A stretch of 64,000 bases of DNA from JAWKOK01 sp963848115 (GTDB lineage: Bacteria; Chloroflexota; Anaerolineae; Caldilineales; Caldilineaceae). This document shows, one piece after another, positions 21,185 to 29,706 of this stretch. Position numbers and translations under genes: made by a program. The stretch's first letter is position 1. Each line of letters starts with the position of its first letter. The DNA lies in the NCBI GenBank assembly GCA_963848115.1, contig CAWKCP010000009.1:62001-126000 (forward strand). The letters are read 5' to 3'. A model generated the notes under the pieces. It saw only the letters and a program-made list of their open reading frames with translations. It was not told the origin of the DNA and made no database searches.

Positions 21185-22069
21185 TCAGTCTGTGGTGACC
21201 TCGCCGTCCAACGGCGGCAGGTCCAACGTTCGCACGGCCCACGGCAATGCCCGCTTCAATTGACAGAGCTGAGCTAGCCGAACATGGGGCGCGTCAGGAA
21301 TCATCGGGCGACCGGCCATAGACGCAAAATAGCCGCTGAGGATGCCGGCGATTTCGCCGCTATCCGGAAGAAGTGACTCAGGCGGCGGGCCGCCTTCTGC
21401 TTCGAGACTGGGCAGCCAGGCGCCGATTTCAAAACGAGCGTTGCCGACGCAGGCAAGGCTCCAGTCGATGAGTACGGTTCGTTGGCCATCAAAACAGATG
21501 TTGTCGCTGCGCAGATCCAGATGCAGAAGTTCGTCGCCGCCGAGGACCGAATTGCTATCAATGGCGAGCAGCGTCGGCAACGACATGTTCAGCCATGTCT
21601 GGCTTGCAAGGCCAAGCGAGAGGAACGGCCTGGGATCGGCTGCGACATATTGCCAGCCGTCGGCCAGCCCTGAGTGGTCCGCCAACCTCGGCAAGCCGGC
21701 AATAGAACGGCCAGCAACCTGGGTTGTCGTTTCAATCACCTGTTCGATTCGTGAGGCTGTCCATGGTGGCGGCCAGAATGCGTAGCTGAGGTCTTCCAGC
21801 AGCAGGATAGGGTACTCGGCGTCGTCGTCCCATCCATATCGGCTAGGCATGAACGGTGCGGTCAGCAAATCGTAGACATGTTTCTCCTGCCGCAGCCAGC
21901 CGGCCGTCAAGTTGTTCGTTGCAATCTTGGCAAACAGGGTCGAACCACTGGAGAAGGTGACAACCAGGCGTACTGCCGGCGTGTAACCGCCACGAACAAC
22001 CCGGCTATCAATGACTGGCATGTCGACAATAGATTCAATTCTACGGAGGAGCGCAGAATGGGTCGTCAC
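21185..22069 (-). CDS. Aminoglycoside phosphotransferase-fold small-molecule kinase
   Basis: A 294-residue APH/choline-kinase-fold protein. The Brenner motif is HLDLRSDN, followed by VLIDWSLACVGNARFEIGAW carrying the metal-binding aspartate; the N-lobe lysine is in TLFAKIATNN. Starts with GTG at 22069, 12 bp after the MalG-type permease stop. In a sugar-import cluster, such a kinase more likely phosphorylates a sugar, amino sugar or alcohol after uptake than an antibiotic (inference). FAD oxidoreductase follows 18 bp downstream. Confidence 0.82.
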   Translation of the reverse strand: MTTHSALLRRIESIVDMPVIDSRVVRGGYTPAVRLVVTFSSGSTLFAKIATNNLTAGWLRQEKHVYDLLTAPFMPSRYGWDDDAEYPILLLEDLSYAFWPPPWTASRIEQVIETTTQVAGRSIAGLPRLADHSGLADGWQYVAADPRPFLSLGLASQTWLNMSLPTLLAIDSNSVLGGDELLHLDLRSDNICFDGQRTVLIDWSLACVGNARFEIGAWLPSLEAEGGPPPESLLPDSGEIAGILSGYFASMAGRPMIPDAPHVRLAQLCQLKRALPWAVRTLDLPPLDGEVTTD

Positions 22070-22081
22070 GTCGCCTGTCGC

Positions 22082-22963
22082 CTACCCTTTCAATCCGCTC
22101 ATGGTCACGCCCTGGACGAACTGTCGCTGAAAGAGTGCAAAGATGATGAGGACAGGGACCACCATCAGAACGGAGGCCGCCATCATCTCATTGAAGAGTG
22201 AGCCCTGGCCTGGCATGGCCCGGAAACTGTAGAGGCCCAGGGCCAACGTGTGCATTTGACTCTTGTTGAGGTAGATCAACGGGCCGAGGAAATCGTTCCA
22301 CGCATTCTGAAACGAGAGAATGGCGACAACAGTCAACGCAGGCGTGGACAACGGCACCATGATGCGGACAAAAATGCCGAACTCCGAAGCACCGTCAATC
22401 CGCGCTGCATCGCTCAGTTCATAGGGAATGGTACGGAAGAACTGCCGCAAGAGGAACACATAGAATGGGTTGCCAAAAAAGGTGGGCACGATCAGGGGCA
22501 GGAATGTATCCACCCAACCGATCTTGGAGAATCCGACGAAGAGCGGCACCATCGTCACGGCGTACGGCATCATCATACTTGCGAGCAGGACGACGAAAAG
22601 TTGATCTCGTCCGGGAAAGCGCAACCGTGCGAAACCATAGGCCACAAGCGTACATGAGAGCAAGCTGCCGATCACGGTAAAGACCGTAATGATCACCGTG
22701 TTGACAAAACTGCGGCTGAAGTTCCAGAAGTCTAGCGCCTTGGCATAGTTCTCCCACATGACCGGATCGGGAATCCACTGCGGCGGGATGGTCCCGATCT
22801 GGCTCAAGGGCATCAAAGATGTGAGAAACATGTAGATCAGCGGCGTGAGAAAGATGAAGCTCAATATGACCAGCACGGCGTAGAGCAACACGCGGTTGAA
22901 GATCGCCGACCAGTTCTTGCGCCGTTTGGCCTGATGGGCTTCGATCATGACCTGGCTAGTCAA
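22082..22963 (-). CDS. Carbohydrate ABC transporter permease, MalG type
   Basis: A 293-residue inner-membrane permease with six predicted helices. The EAA loop is in FFRTIPYELSDAARIDGASEFGIFVRIMVPLSTPAL, the docking site for the ATPase. A TTG start at 22963 is supported by GGGGAG 9 bp upstream; an ATG at 22948 is the alternative. It pairs with the MalF-type permease 20 bp upstream and the binding protein at 24158. No ATPase gene is in the cluster. Confidence 0.92.
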   Translation of the reverse strand: MTSQVMIEAHQAKRRKNWSAIFNRVLLYAVLVILSFIFLTPLIYMFLTSLMPLSQIGTIPPQWIPDPVMWENYAKALDFWNFSRSFVNTVIITVFTVIGSLLSCTLVAYGFARLRFPGRDQLFVVLLASMMMPYAVTMVPLFVGFSKIGWVDTFLPLIVPTFFGNPFYVFLLRQFFRTIPYELSDAARIDGASEFGIFVRIMVPLSTPALTVVAILSFQNAWNDFLGPLIYLNKSQMHTLALGLYSFRAMPGQGSLFNEMMAASVLMVVPVLIIFALFQRQFVQGVTMSGLKG

Positions 22964-22983
22964 TTTCGTTTACTCCCCTATTG

Positions 22984-23934
22984 CTAGTTGTAGAAGACCC
23001 AACGATCCGATGTTCTGACCATAACAAGCGTCAACAAAAGGACGATGATAAAGAGAATCCAAGCCAGGGCCGAAGCGTACCCCATTTTGAATTGGTTGAA
23101 CGCAAGCTCGAAGAGGTGTAGTACGTAGACGCGTGTGGAATTCAGAGGGCCGCCGGCGCCACCGCCTGATCCGCCGGTCGTCATCACCAAGACCTGGGCG
23201 AAGACCTGAAAGCCCTGGATGATGTTGATGATCAAGTTGAAGAAAATCGTCGGCGTCATCAACGGAATCGTGATCTTCATCATCCGCTTCCACGAAGAAG
23301 CGCCATCCAGATCGGCGGCTTCATACAAGTGTTCAGGGATATCCTGCAATCCAGCCAGAAAGATCAGCATGGTAACGCCGACCCAGGTGATGCTGACCAG
23401 GATCAGTCCAGGCTTTGACCAGACAGGGCTGGTCATCCATCCGGGTCCGTCAATGCCAATCAAACTCAGACCGTAGTTGACGAGGCCGAACTTGGGATTC
23501 AGGATGAAGAGCCAGATGATGGAGACGGCGACAATGGGTACGATCGAAGGCACGTAGAAGAGCGTACGCCAGACGGTGATGCCTTTGACCTTTCTGTTCA
23601 ACAGCAGGGCCAGCAAAAAGCCTAGGACAAGGCGCACCGTGACCATCCCGATAACGTAGTAGGTGGTGTTCCAAAGCGACTGCCAGAAGTAGCGGTCGGC
23701 GCCGCTTAGCGCCCGAATGTAGTTATCGAGCCCAACCCACTTGCCCGGCTGCAAGATCGAATAGGATGTAAAACTGAAATAGAGAGAGGCCAGAAATGGC
23801 CCCAAGAAAAAGAGAAAAAAGCCAATGATCCAGGGCGATATGAAGAGGTAGCCAATGATCGCCTCTCGACGCTTCATTGAAGAGCCCTTGCGCTTACTGC
23901 CCTGGTTGACCTGCGCTGCCGATGTCGTAGTCAT
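22984..23934 (-). CDS. Carbohydrate ABC transporter permease, MalF type
   Basis: A 316-residue inner-membrane permease. Cytoplasmic basic N-terminus, six helices, and the EAA loop IPEHLYEAADLDGASSWKRMMKITIPLMTP. Helix one starts at about residue 25 (AIIGYLFISPWIIGFFLFF). Downstream of the binding-protein gene, separated by a stable stem-loop. Together with MalG it forms the heterodimeric channel for an unidentified sugar. Confidence 0.92.
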   Translation of the reverse strand: MTTTSAAQVNQGSKRKGSSMKRREAIIGYLFISPWIIGFFLFFLGPFLASLYFSFTSYSILQPGKWVGLDNYIRALSGADRYFWQSLWNTTYYVIGMVTVRLVLGFLLALLLNRKVKGITVWRTLFYVPSIVPIVAVSIIWLFILNPKFGLVNYGLSLIGIDGPGWMTSPVWSKPGLILVSITWVGVTMLIFLAGLQDIPEHLYEAADLDGASSWKRMMKITIPLMTPTIFFNLIINIIQGFQVFAQVLVMTTGGSGGGAGGPLNSTRVYVLHLFELAFNQFKMGYASALAWILFIIVLLLTLVMVRTSDRWVFYN

Positions 23935-24060
23935 TGCCCACCCTTTTCGTGCAACCAGTCATCTTGATGCCCACAAGTACGGAGAATCGAACAAAGGGTA
24001 AGATCAAAGTTTGTCTGTTGTAGGCAAACCAACCCAGTCGTTGATCTTTCGGTGATTAGA

Positions 24061-24098
24061 GCCGGCAGGTTTCCGGAGAATCCTGGAAACCTGCCGGC
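24061..24098. promoter_or_regulatory. Intercistronic stem-loop between binding protein and permease genes
   Basis: Perfect 14-bp arms (24061-24074, 24085-24098) with a 10-base loop and no minus-strand U-tract. Such stems downstream of a binding-protein gene commonly stabilise its mRNA or attenuate readthrough so the lipoprotein is made in excess (inference). Confidence 0.65.
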
Positions 24099-24157
24099 CA
24101 ATTTTGCTTACGGATATACGGTCGTTCCGGCCACGACAAGCTGAAACAGGCGCCTGG

Positions 24158-25546
24158 TTATTCCTTGTCGGCCCAGAATTCATCCAATGCGGCTTGGGCT
24201 TCGGCGGCGCCCCATTCTAGGGCCTCCTCAGGCGTCTGCAGGCCAAAGAGCGCCTCTTCCTGCATCTGAAGGACGATCTCTTCAATTGCAGGCTGAACAG
24301 GGGATATCGGAATCACCTGATCGGTGGCGAGCACTTCTAGGAAGCCGTCCCACATGGGATTGCCTTCGCTGGATGCAGGCTGTTCATTGCACTCAATCCA
24401 GGGTGATGGGCGCTGTTGTTCCTGAAGGAACCAGCAGCCGCCATCCATATCCGCAGTCAGGAACTCAAGCAGTAGCCAGGCTTCTTCGACGTTTTCCACG
24501 CCTTCGGGGATGACATATCCCCAGCCTCCGTAGACGAAGCCGCGTTTTTCAGGATCACCGTTGGGGCCGATGGGGATCGGCGACACATCAAAGTTCATGT
24601 CGGGCGCAAACTCTTGGATCTTGAACAGTTCCCAAGTGCCGTTGATCTGCATGGCTTCATAGCCCGTGTAGAAGGGACCGTTTTCCCACTCGCCTGTCTG
24701 GCTGTAGAAGGCGTCAACCTCTTCAACGCCGCCGTTGATGTTGTTGGTAAAGTCCACAACCCATGTCAGTGCTTCCAAGCCCTCAGGAGAGTTCCAGGTA
24801 ATCGTGCGCATGTCATCGCTGATCCACTGGCCGCCGTTGTTGTGCAGCCAGCCGAGGAAAGAGATTCCGGCATGCAGGCCATTGACACGAGGATTGATGC
24901 CGACGCGTTGCAGCTCTCCATCTTCCATGATCGTCAGCGCCTTGGCGACTTCCTCCAACTCAGCCCATGTCTGAGGCGGGCTTGTCGGATCCAGACCGAC
25001 TTCCTCGTACATGTCCTGGTTGTACCAGAGAATACTGACGCCGCCGCCGGTGGGCAAGGGCAACAGATAGGTGCTGCCGTTATAGATGGCGCCATTGATC
25101 TCCGACTCGTAGAACATGTCAGGCGTGATGCCCGCCGCAGACATGAGATCATCAATGGCCATCAGTGCACCTTGTTCCACAAAGGCGGGTACATCCTGCC
25201 GACCCAACATGGTCACATCCGGCGGCTCACCTGCGGCTACGGAGGTCAGGATCTTCTGCAGCCGATTCTCCCAGGGCTGGAGGGTCATCTCGACCGTGAT
25301 CCAGGGATATTTTTCCTCGAAACGGCGGACCTGCTCTTCCATCAAGGGCACGCGGTTGCCGCCCCAATGATGCCAGAAGGTCAGGGTAACCGGCTCCTTG
25401 CCGTCGGGCGCATCCGCGGCGGATTCTTCAACGCTGGCCGATTCTGCTTCAGTTTCGGCAGGTGCGGACGGCGGCGCAGCACAACCGCCGATCAGTAGTG
25501 CCAACACGAGCAGCACGGCCAATGGCCAATAATTCTTGTTCACCAT
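24158..25546 (-). CDS. Sugar ABC transporter substrate-binding lipoprotein
   Basis: A 462-residue family 1 extracellular solute-binding protein. ATG 25546 has a perfect AAAGGAGGT site; upstream extension to 25699 is rejected. Signal peptide MVNKNYWPLAVLLVLALLIG ends in lipobox IGGC, giving a lipid-anchored protein. An acidic/Ala linker follows, then VTLTFWHHWGGNR and ITVEMTLQPWENRLQKILTS typical of the family. It presents the substrate to the MalF/MalG pair and follows the LacI regulator by 104 bp. Ligand not predictable. Confidence 0.93.
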   Translation of the reverse strand: MVNKNYWPLAVLLVLALLIGGCAAPPSAPAETEAESASVEESAADAPDGKEPVTLTFWHHWGGNRVPLMEEQVRRFEEKYPWITVEMTLQPWENRLQKILTSVAAGEPPDVTMLGRQDVPAFVEQGALMAIDDLMSAAGITPDMFYESEINGAIYNGSTYLLPLPTGGGVSILWYNQDMYEEVGLDPTSPPQTWAELEEVAKALTIMEDGELQRVGINPRVNGLHAGISFLGWLHNNGGQWISDDMRTITWNSPEGLEALTWVVDFTNNINGGVEEVDAFYSQTGEWENGPFYTGYEAMQINGTWELFKIQEFAPDMNFDVSPIPIGPNGDPEKRGFVYGGWGYVIPEGVENVEEAWLLLEFLTADMDGGCWFLQEQQRPSPWIECNEQPASSEGNPMWDGFLEVLATDQVIPISPVQPAIEEIVLQMQEEALFGLQTPEEALEWGAAEAQAALDEFWADKE

Positions 25547-25650
25547 GGAACCTCCTTTGATAGTTGACGGCGACCCTGAAGTGGGCCGCAGTTTAAGTTG
25601 GATAGATCTGAAACGGAACCAAGTATATTGACGACAAGTACAGGCAGGAC

Positions 25651-26676
25651 TCAGGTCGTCTCCCTGATCACAAGCGATGTGGGGATCAATGTCAGCCACG
25701 CGTTTTCGGTCTTTTCGGTCAGCATTACGACCAGCCTCCGGGCAGCAATAACGCCCATTTGGGTCATGTCAAACTTGACTGACGTTAACGGGGGATCGGT
25801 GAAACGGGCGACGCTATAGTCATGAAATCCGACCACAGCCACGTCGTCGGGCGCCCGGCGCCCGGCCAGCTTTAATGCGCGCAAACCGCCCATCGCCGCA
25901 TAATCATCGGCATAGATGATGGCGTCTAATGTTGGCGACCGGGATAACAATTCGCGGGTAGCAAGCTGGCCTGCCTCTGGAGAAAAATCGCCAGGATAAA
26001 CGTTCTCATCCGAATAATCCAGCCCATGTAGCGCCAACCCCAAGCGATAACCGAGATACTTCTCCCGACTTGTATTGGTGCTTTCCGGCCCGCTGACCAA
26101 GCCGATATTCCTCTTGCCCCTGTTGACCAGATGGGCAACAACTTGTTCAACGCCATAGCGATAGTCGGCCATGACACTGTTGACAAGAAGCGGGCGAGCA
26201 TGGGACCCGGCAATGACGAAGGGTAGATCGGTCGTCATTAGTTTGCGAATGAAGTCAGAACTTTGAACGCCGCCCATCAGAATTAGACCCGCAATGCTGG
26301 GATCGGCGACGAAGTGTTCAACGTGCTCCTCAGCAAGGCTCAAATGCTGAATCCGCGTCTCGTAGCCAGACTGCTCCAGAACCCGGCGGGCGCCCATGGC
26401 AATCAGATGCTCGATTACGTGGGTCTCGGGTTGCTTTGCTTCAAGTTCCTCAGGGTTATCGTGATGGGTCAGCAGCGAAATCAACCGACCCGCACGCGTG
26501 CCACTCTTCCGACGCAAATTATGCAGAGGGTATCCCAGCTCTTCCGCCGCCTGTTTCACCAACGTGCGTGTGGCGTCGTCCACATATTGCTGTTGATTTA
26601 GCGCTCGGGAAACGGTGGAGACTGAAACGTTCGTATAGCTTGCAATGTCGCGCAGTGTTACGGCCATCAGATCCAT
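25651..26676 (-). CDS. LacI-family transcriptional regulator
   Basis: A 341-residue regulator. The N-terminal helix-turn-helix is VTLRDIASYTNVSVSTVSRALNQQ with hinge helix near residue 50-60, followed by a periplasmic-binding-protein-like sensor (ISLLTHHDNPEE to VVGFHDYSVARFTDPPLTSV). Start MDLMAV at 26676 was chosen for GGA at 6 bp upstream; MAV at 26667 is an alternative. It lies in front of the ABC importer and catabolic genes and is likely their local repressor, autoregulated through palindromes in its promoter. Confidence 0.93.
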   Translation of the reverse strand: MDLMAVTLRDIASYTNVSVSTVSRALNQQQYVDDATRTLVKQAAEELGYPLHNLRRKSGTRAGRLISLLTHHDNPEELEAKQPETHVIEHLIAMGARRVLEQSGYETRIQHLSLAEEHVEHFVADPSIAGLILMGGVQSSDFIRKLMTTDLPFVIAGSHARPLLVNSVMADYRYGVEQVVAHLVNRGKRNIGLVSGPESTNTSREKYLGYRLGLALHGLDYSDENVYPGDFSPEAGQLATRELLSRSPTLDAIIYADDYAAMGGLRALKLAGRRAPDDVAVVGFHDYSVARFTDPPLTSVKFDMTQMGVIAARRLVVMLTEKTENAWLTLIPTSLVIRETT

Positions 26677-26700
26677 CTCTGTTCCGCAATACCCAACGAA

Positions 26701-26742
26701 TGTTTCCGAAACAAACATATATTTTCCCATGGGAAATGTCAA
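26701..26742 (-). promoter_or_regulatory. LacI gene promoter with two palindromic operators
   Basis: On the minus strand, TTGACA (26742-26737) and TATGTT (26719-26714) are 17 bp apart. A perfect 14-bp palindrome TTTCCCATGGGAAA (26723-26736) fills the spacer and a second palindrome TGTTTCCGAAACA (26701-26713) follows the -10 directly. Both positions block RNA polymerase if bound, fitting LacI autoregulation. Confidence 0.7.
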
Positions 26743-26772
26743 CAGGTATCAGGCATGTTGCAACAAATCTGC

Positions 26773-26880
26773 AACTTAGGCTTTTCCAAAATGGCAACTA
26801 TATGGGAGTTGGCAAAGCCTCAAGCCATTCCAGGCAAAAATCTCCGTGCAACGGTTGTTTATCTCTCTGGAATGGCCTTA
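26773..26880 (+). repeat. 108-bp two-hairpin dispersed repeat, copy A
   Basis: Begins AACTTAGGCTTTTCC and ends GGAATGGCCTTA. Hairpin 1 pairs AGGCTTTTCCAA with TTGGCAAAGCCT (one mismatch). Hairpin 2 pairs GCCATTCCAG with CTGGAATGGC. It is nearly identical to copy B (56285-56392, also 108 bp) and related to inverted copy C (28438-28545). It lies upstream of the LacI promoter. Confidence 0.85.
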
Positions 26881-26934
26881 TCCGGAAATCTATCAATCTA
26901 TTCCTGAATCTGATCAGGGTGGAAGGTATTTGTG

Positions 26935-28139
26935 CTACCCGTCGGTACCGACACGTCGGCGGCTCGTGATCACCCTATCGAGTGCGTTCTGGTCGAACTG
27001 GATGCCAAGACCCGGCCCATCGGGAACTGTGATGTAGCCGTTGTGCGGTTCCAGCGGCGCTTGCATCAGGTCATTGCCGATGCCGGACGGGCGCGGGTGA
27101 TATTCACAGACCAAGAAGTTAGGCGAAGCCGCGGCCAGGTGCAGCGCAGCCGCGACATGGACCATGGTGCCCATGCTCACGTGCGCAGCCCAGGGCGTGT
27201 GGAAGGCGTCAGCGAGAATGGCGATCTTCTGTCCTTCCGTGATGCCGCCGGCACGGCAGATGTCGGGCAGGATGACATTGACGGCACGCGCGGCCAGGCG
27301 GTCGCGAAACTGGAAGCGGTTGCACTCGGTCTCGCCGGCCACCACCATGATGTCGAGCGCCCGCCTCAACTCGGCATAGCCCGCATGGTCCTCGGGCGCC
27401 AGCGGATCTTCGAACCAGTAGCATCCAAGTCGCTCGAACTCGCGACCGACTTGGATGGCCGTCCCCAGATCGTAGGCTCCATGGGCGTCGACCAGCAGAT
27501 GAGCACGGTCTCCGGTCACTTCGGCCACAGCAGCCACAGTGGCCAGATCTTCTTCCAGCGCCGGCGACCGATGGCCAGCTTGACCGCAGTGTAGCCGGCG
27601 TTTAGGAAGGACGAAGCAGCCGTTTGTCGTTGGGAATCCGTGACCCCGGGAACGCCCGACGCATAGGCCGGAATCTCTGTCCGATACGGCCCGCCCAGCA
27701 ATGCATAGATCGGCTGATCCATGATCTGGCCGCGCAGATCCCAGAGCGCGATGTCGACGCCGGCGATGGCCTCCATGGTGAAGCCAGTGTTGTGGCCGCG
27801 CAGACGCATGGCCCCATACATCCGCTCCCAGAGCACTTCGCCAGCCAGCGGATCTTGGCCCAGGATCAGCGGCGCCAGCAGATCGAGGATCAACGCCTGC
27901 GTCACCGTCGGCGCGTAGGGCGCATGGGCCTCGCCCCAGCCGATCTGTCCACCATCGGTCTCGATGCACACGAGCACCGTCTGCTCGCCATCGGGATAGG
28001 TGCAGAGATGACGCCCGCCGGCGTAGCGATCCGTGAGGACACGCCTGGGAGGTGATTCGATGGCGTCTACAAGGCCATGGCCCTGGGTGTAGCTCTTTTC
28101 AGAAAAGAGGATGAAGGCTTCAACTGCGCTGATTATCAA
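26935..28139 (-). CDS. Mandelate racemase/muconate lactonizing enzyme family protein (frameshifted)
   Basis: Third MR/MLE gene, about 401 residues over two open segments: 28139 to about 27568 and about 27568 to 26935. The first has the cap domain (IGWGEAHAPYAPTV, GVDIALWDLRGQ) and the barrel start AVKLAIG. The second holds metal ligands in LVDAHGAYD, FEDPL and VAGETE and the histidine strand AAHVSMGTM. Adding one G to the GG pair near 27568-27569 gives KLAIGSPALEED and a continuous enzyme. It precedes LacI and the importer and is bracketed by inverted copies A and C of the two-hairpin repeat. Substrate presumably a sugar acid. Confidence 0.82.
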
Positions 28140-28437
28140 GAGGATCTCCCATTACAACGTATCAAGCCGGCAATCAGACCGGCAGGGACAAGGCATTCCC
28201 CGCCAATTCTTCTCCAAACAGACCGCTTCCAACAAGGCAGCCCTTCCTCCAACCAAAGACGTCCCAGGAATGCCGTATCCGGGCCTTGCCGTGCTTGGTC
28301 GACGGACGGTCAGTTTCGGCCATCGGATGAAATTGGCTATAGAGGTCTTGGGAAATGAATTCACAATCTATCATACTTCGGTGAGGTGTTTTCGCCAATG
28401 GGGTGATGATTGGGAGGACATCGACTGTGTCCTCCAC

Positions 28438-28545
28438 TTAGGCCATTCCAGGTAAATAAGTATCCGTTGTTTGGACCGAGCGCCCCTGGAATGGCTTGAG
28501 GCGTCTGCCAACTGGCGTGTTAGCTATTAATCTTCGAAAGCCTTA
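28438..28545 (-). repeat. Two-hairpin dispersed repeat, inverted copy C
   Basis: Reverse-oriented, diverged relative of copy A. Shared blocks in order are TTAGGCCATTCCAG, ATCCGTTG, CTGGAATGGCTTGAGGC, TGCCAACT and AAAGCCTTA. The GGCCATTCCAGG/CCTGGAATGGC stem is intact. The surrounding 28140-28673 interval holds no convincing gene. Confidence 0.75.
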
Positions 28546-28600
28546 GCCGGCCTGGCTGGGCCAGGCGCAATGGCATTCCGCCCTACAAGAAGACCCAATC

Positions 28601-28634
28601 AAAAAGCACCAACGACGGCCAAGGTCGCTGGTGC
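28601..28634 (-). terminator. Intrinsic terminator of the cytochrome oxidase operon
   Basis: Hairpin 28606-28634 (11-bp arms, one mismatch) followed on the minus strand by TTTTT at 28605-28601. It lies 40 bp after the ctaB stop. Confidence 0.75.
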
Positions 28635-28673
28635 ATGCGTGTACTTGTATCGCGACATTTATGTCGCAGGGCT

Positions 28674-29654
28674 CTAGAAAGGCAGCGAAATACTGATGTC
28701 AACCAACGCCGCCGGCGGGGTATAAAAGAGTCGATCCAGACCCATGGCCAGGAAGAGCAGGGCCAGATAGAGCAGGCTGAACTTGTACAGCCGCCAGATG
28801 TTGACATTGGTCGGCTTGCGCAGGATATCGATGGCCTGCCAGAGGAAGACACCACCCAATGCCAGCGCCAAGACCAGATAGACCGGCCCCAGCAACATCA
28901 AAAAGGCCGGTGCAATACTCATGAGGAGTAGTAGGACGCTGAAGATGACCATCTGGCGTTGAGTCTCAACCGATCCAGCAATGACGGGCAACATAGGCAC
29001 ATCGGCGGCCCGATATTCCTTCTGACGCATGAGGGCCAAGGCCCAGAAGTGGGGCGGCGTCCAGTAGAAGACAATCATGAAAAGGAAGATGGGCAACAAC
29101 GAGATCTCGTTGGCCACTGCGGCCCAGCCCACGAGCGGCGGAATCGCGCCGGCAGCGCCGCCCACCACAATGTTCTGGGTGCTATGTCGTTTCAACAGCT
29201 TGGTGTAGATGAAGACATAAAAGAGGATGCCGGACAAGGCCAGCAAGGCGGTCAACAGATTGACCGTCACCCAGAGCAGAACGAAGCTCAGCAGACTCAG
29301 TGCGCTGCCGAAGAGCAACACCTGCATCGGCGTCATGCGACCGCCGGGCAATGGTCGCTTGGCCGTGCGCAACATCACATGATCGATGTCGCGATCCACA
29401 TATTGGTTGATCGTATTGGCCCCGCCGGCCGCCAGGAAACCGCCCAGCATGACCCAGAAGATCAACATGGCACTGGGCGGATTCGGCCCGGCCAGGAACA
29501 TGGGAATCAGGGTGGTCACCAGCAACAGGGAGATGATACGCGGCTTGGTCAACGCCACATAGTCACTGATGGCCAGGCGGGTCAGCGCCTGTTCACGCGT
29601 CAGCGGCGCTTGCACTTCCTGGTTTTTCTCAAGTAATGTACTACGAGCCTGCAT
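28674..29654 (-). CDS. ctaB: Protoheme IX farnesyltransferase (heme O synthase)
   Basis: A 326-residue UbiA-family membrane enzyme that transfers farnesyl diphosphate to heme b giving heme O. The first prenyl-diphosphate motif is NQYVDRDIDHVM followed by RTAKRPLPGG; the second region is YTKLLKRHSTQNIVVGGAAGAIPPLVGW. About nine helices. It is the last gene of the oxidase operon, supplying the heme precursor of the aa3-type enzyme. A CtaA heme A synthase is not seen in the window. Confidence 0.95.
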   Translation of the reverse strand: MQARSTLLEKNQEVQAPLTREQALTRLAISDYVALTKPRIISLLLVTTLIPMFLAGPNPPSAMLIFWVMLGGFLAAGGANTINQYVDRDIDHVMLRTAKRPLPGGRMTPMQVLLFGSALSLLSFVLLWVTVNLLTALLALSGILFYVFIYTKLLKRHSTQNIVVGGAAGAIPPLVGWAAVANEISLLPIFLFMIVFYWTPPHFWALALMRQKEYRAADVPMLPVIAGSVETQRQMVIFSVLLLLMSIAPAFLMLLGPVYLVLALALGGVFLWQAIDILRKPTNVNIWRLYKFSLLYLALLFLAMGLDRLFYTPPAALVDISISLPF

Positions 29655-29706
29655 TCAGCACTCTCTTGCCGACAGAATTGATTGTCAAAATATAATTGGA
29701 GCCGTA

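Noticed and set aside
20483..21277. 264-codon plus-strand frame over the FAD gene
   Set aside because: Shadow of the FAD oxidoreductase coding strand.
24614..25498. 294-codon open frame antisense to the sugar-binding protein
   Set aside because: No recognisable motifs; sense gene has lipobox and perfect ribosome site.
28174..28437. 87-codon minus-strand frame near repeat copy C
   Set aside because: No family features or ribosome site; lies in repeat-rich intergenic DNA.
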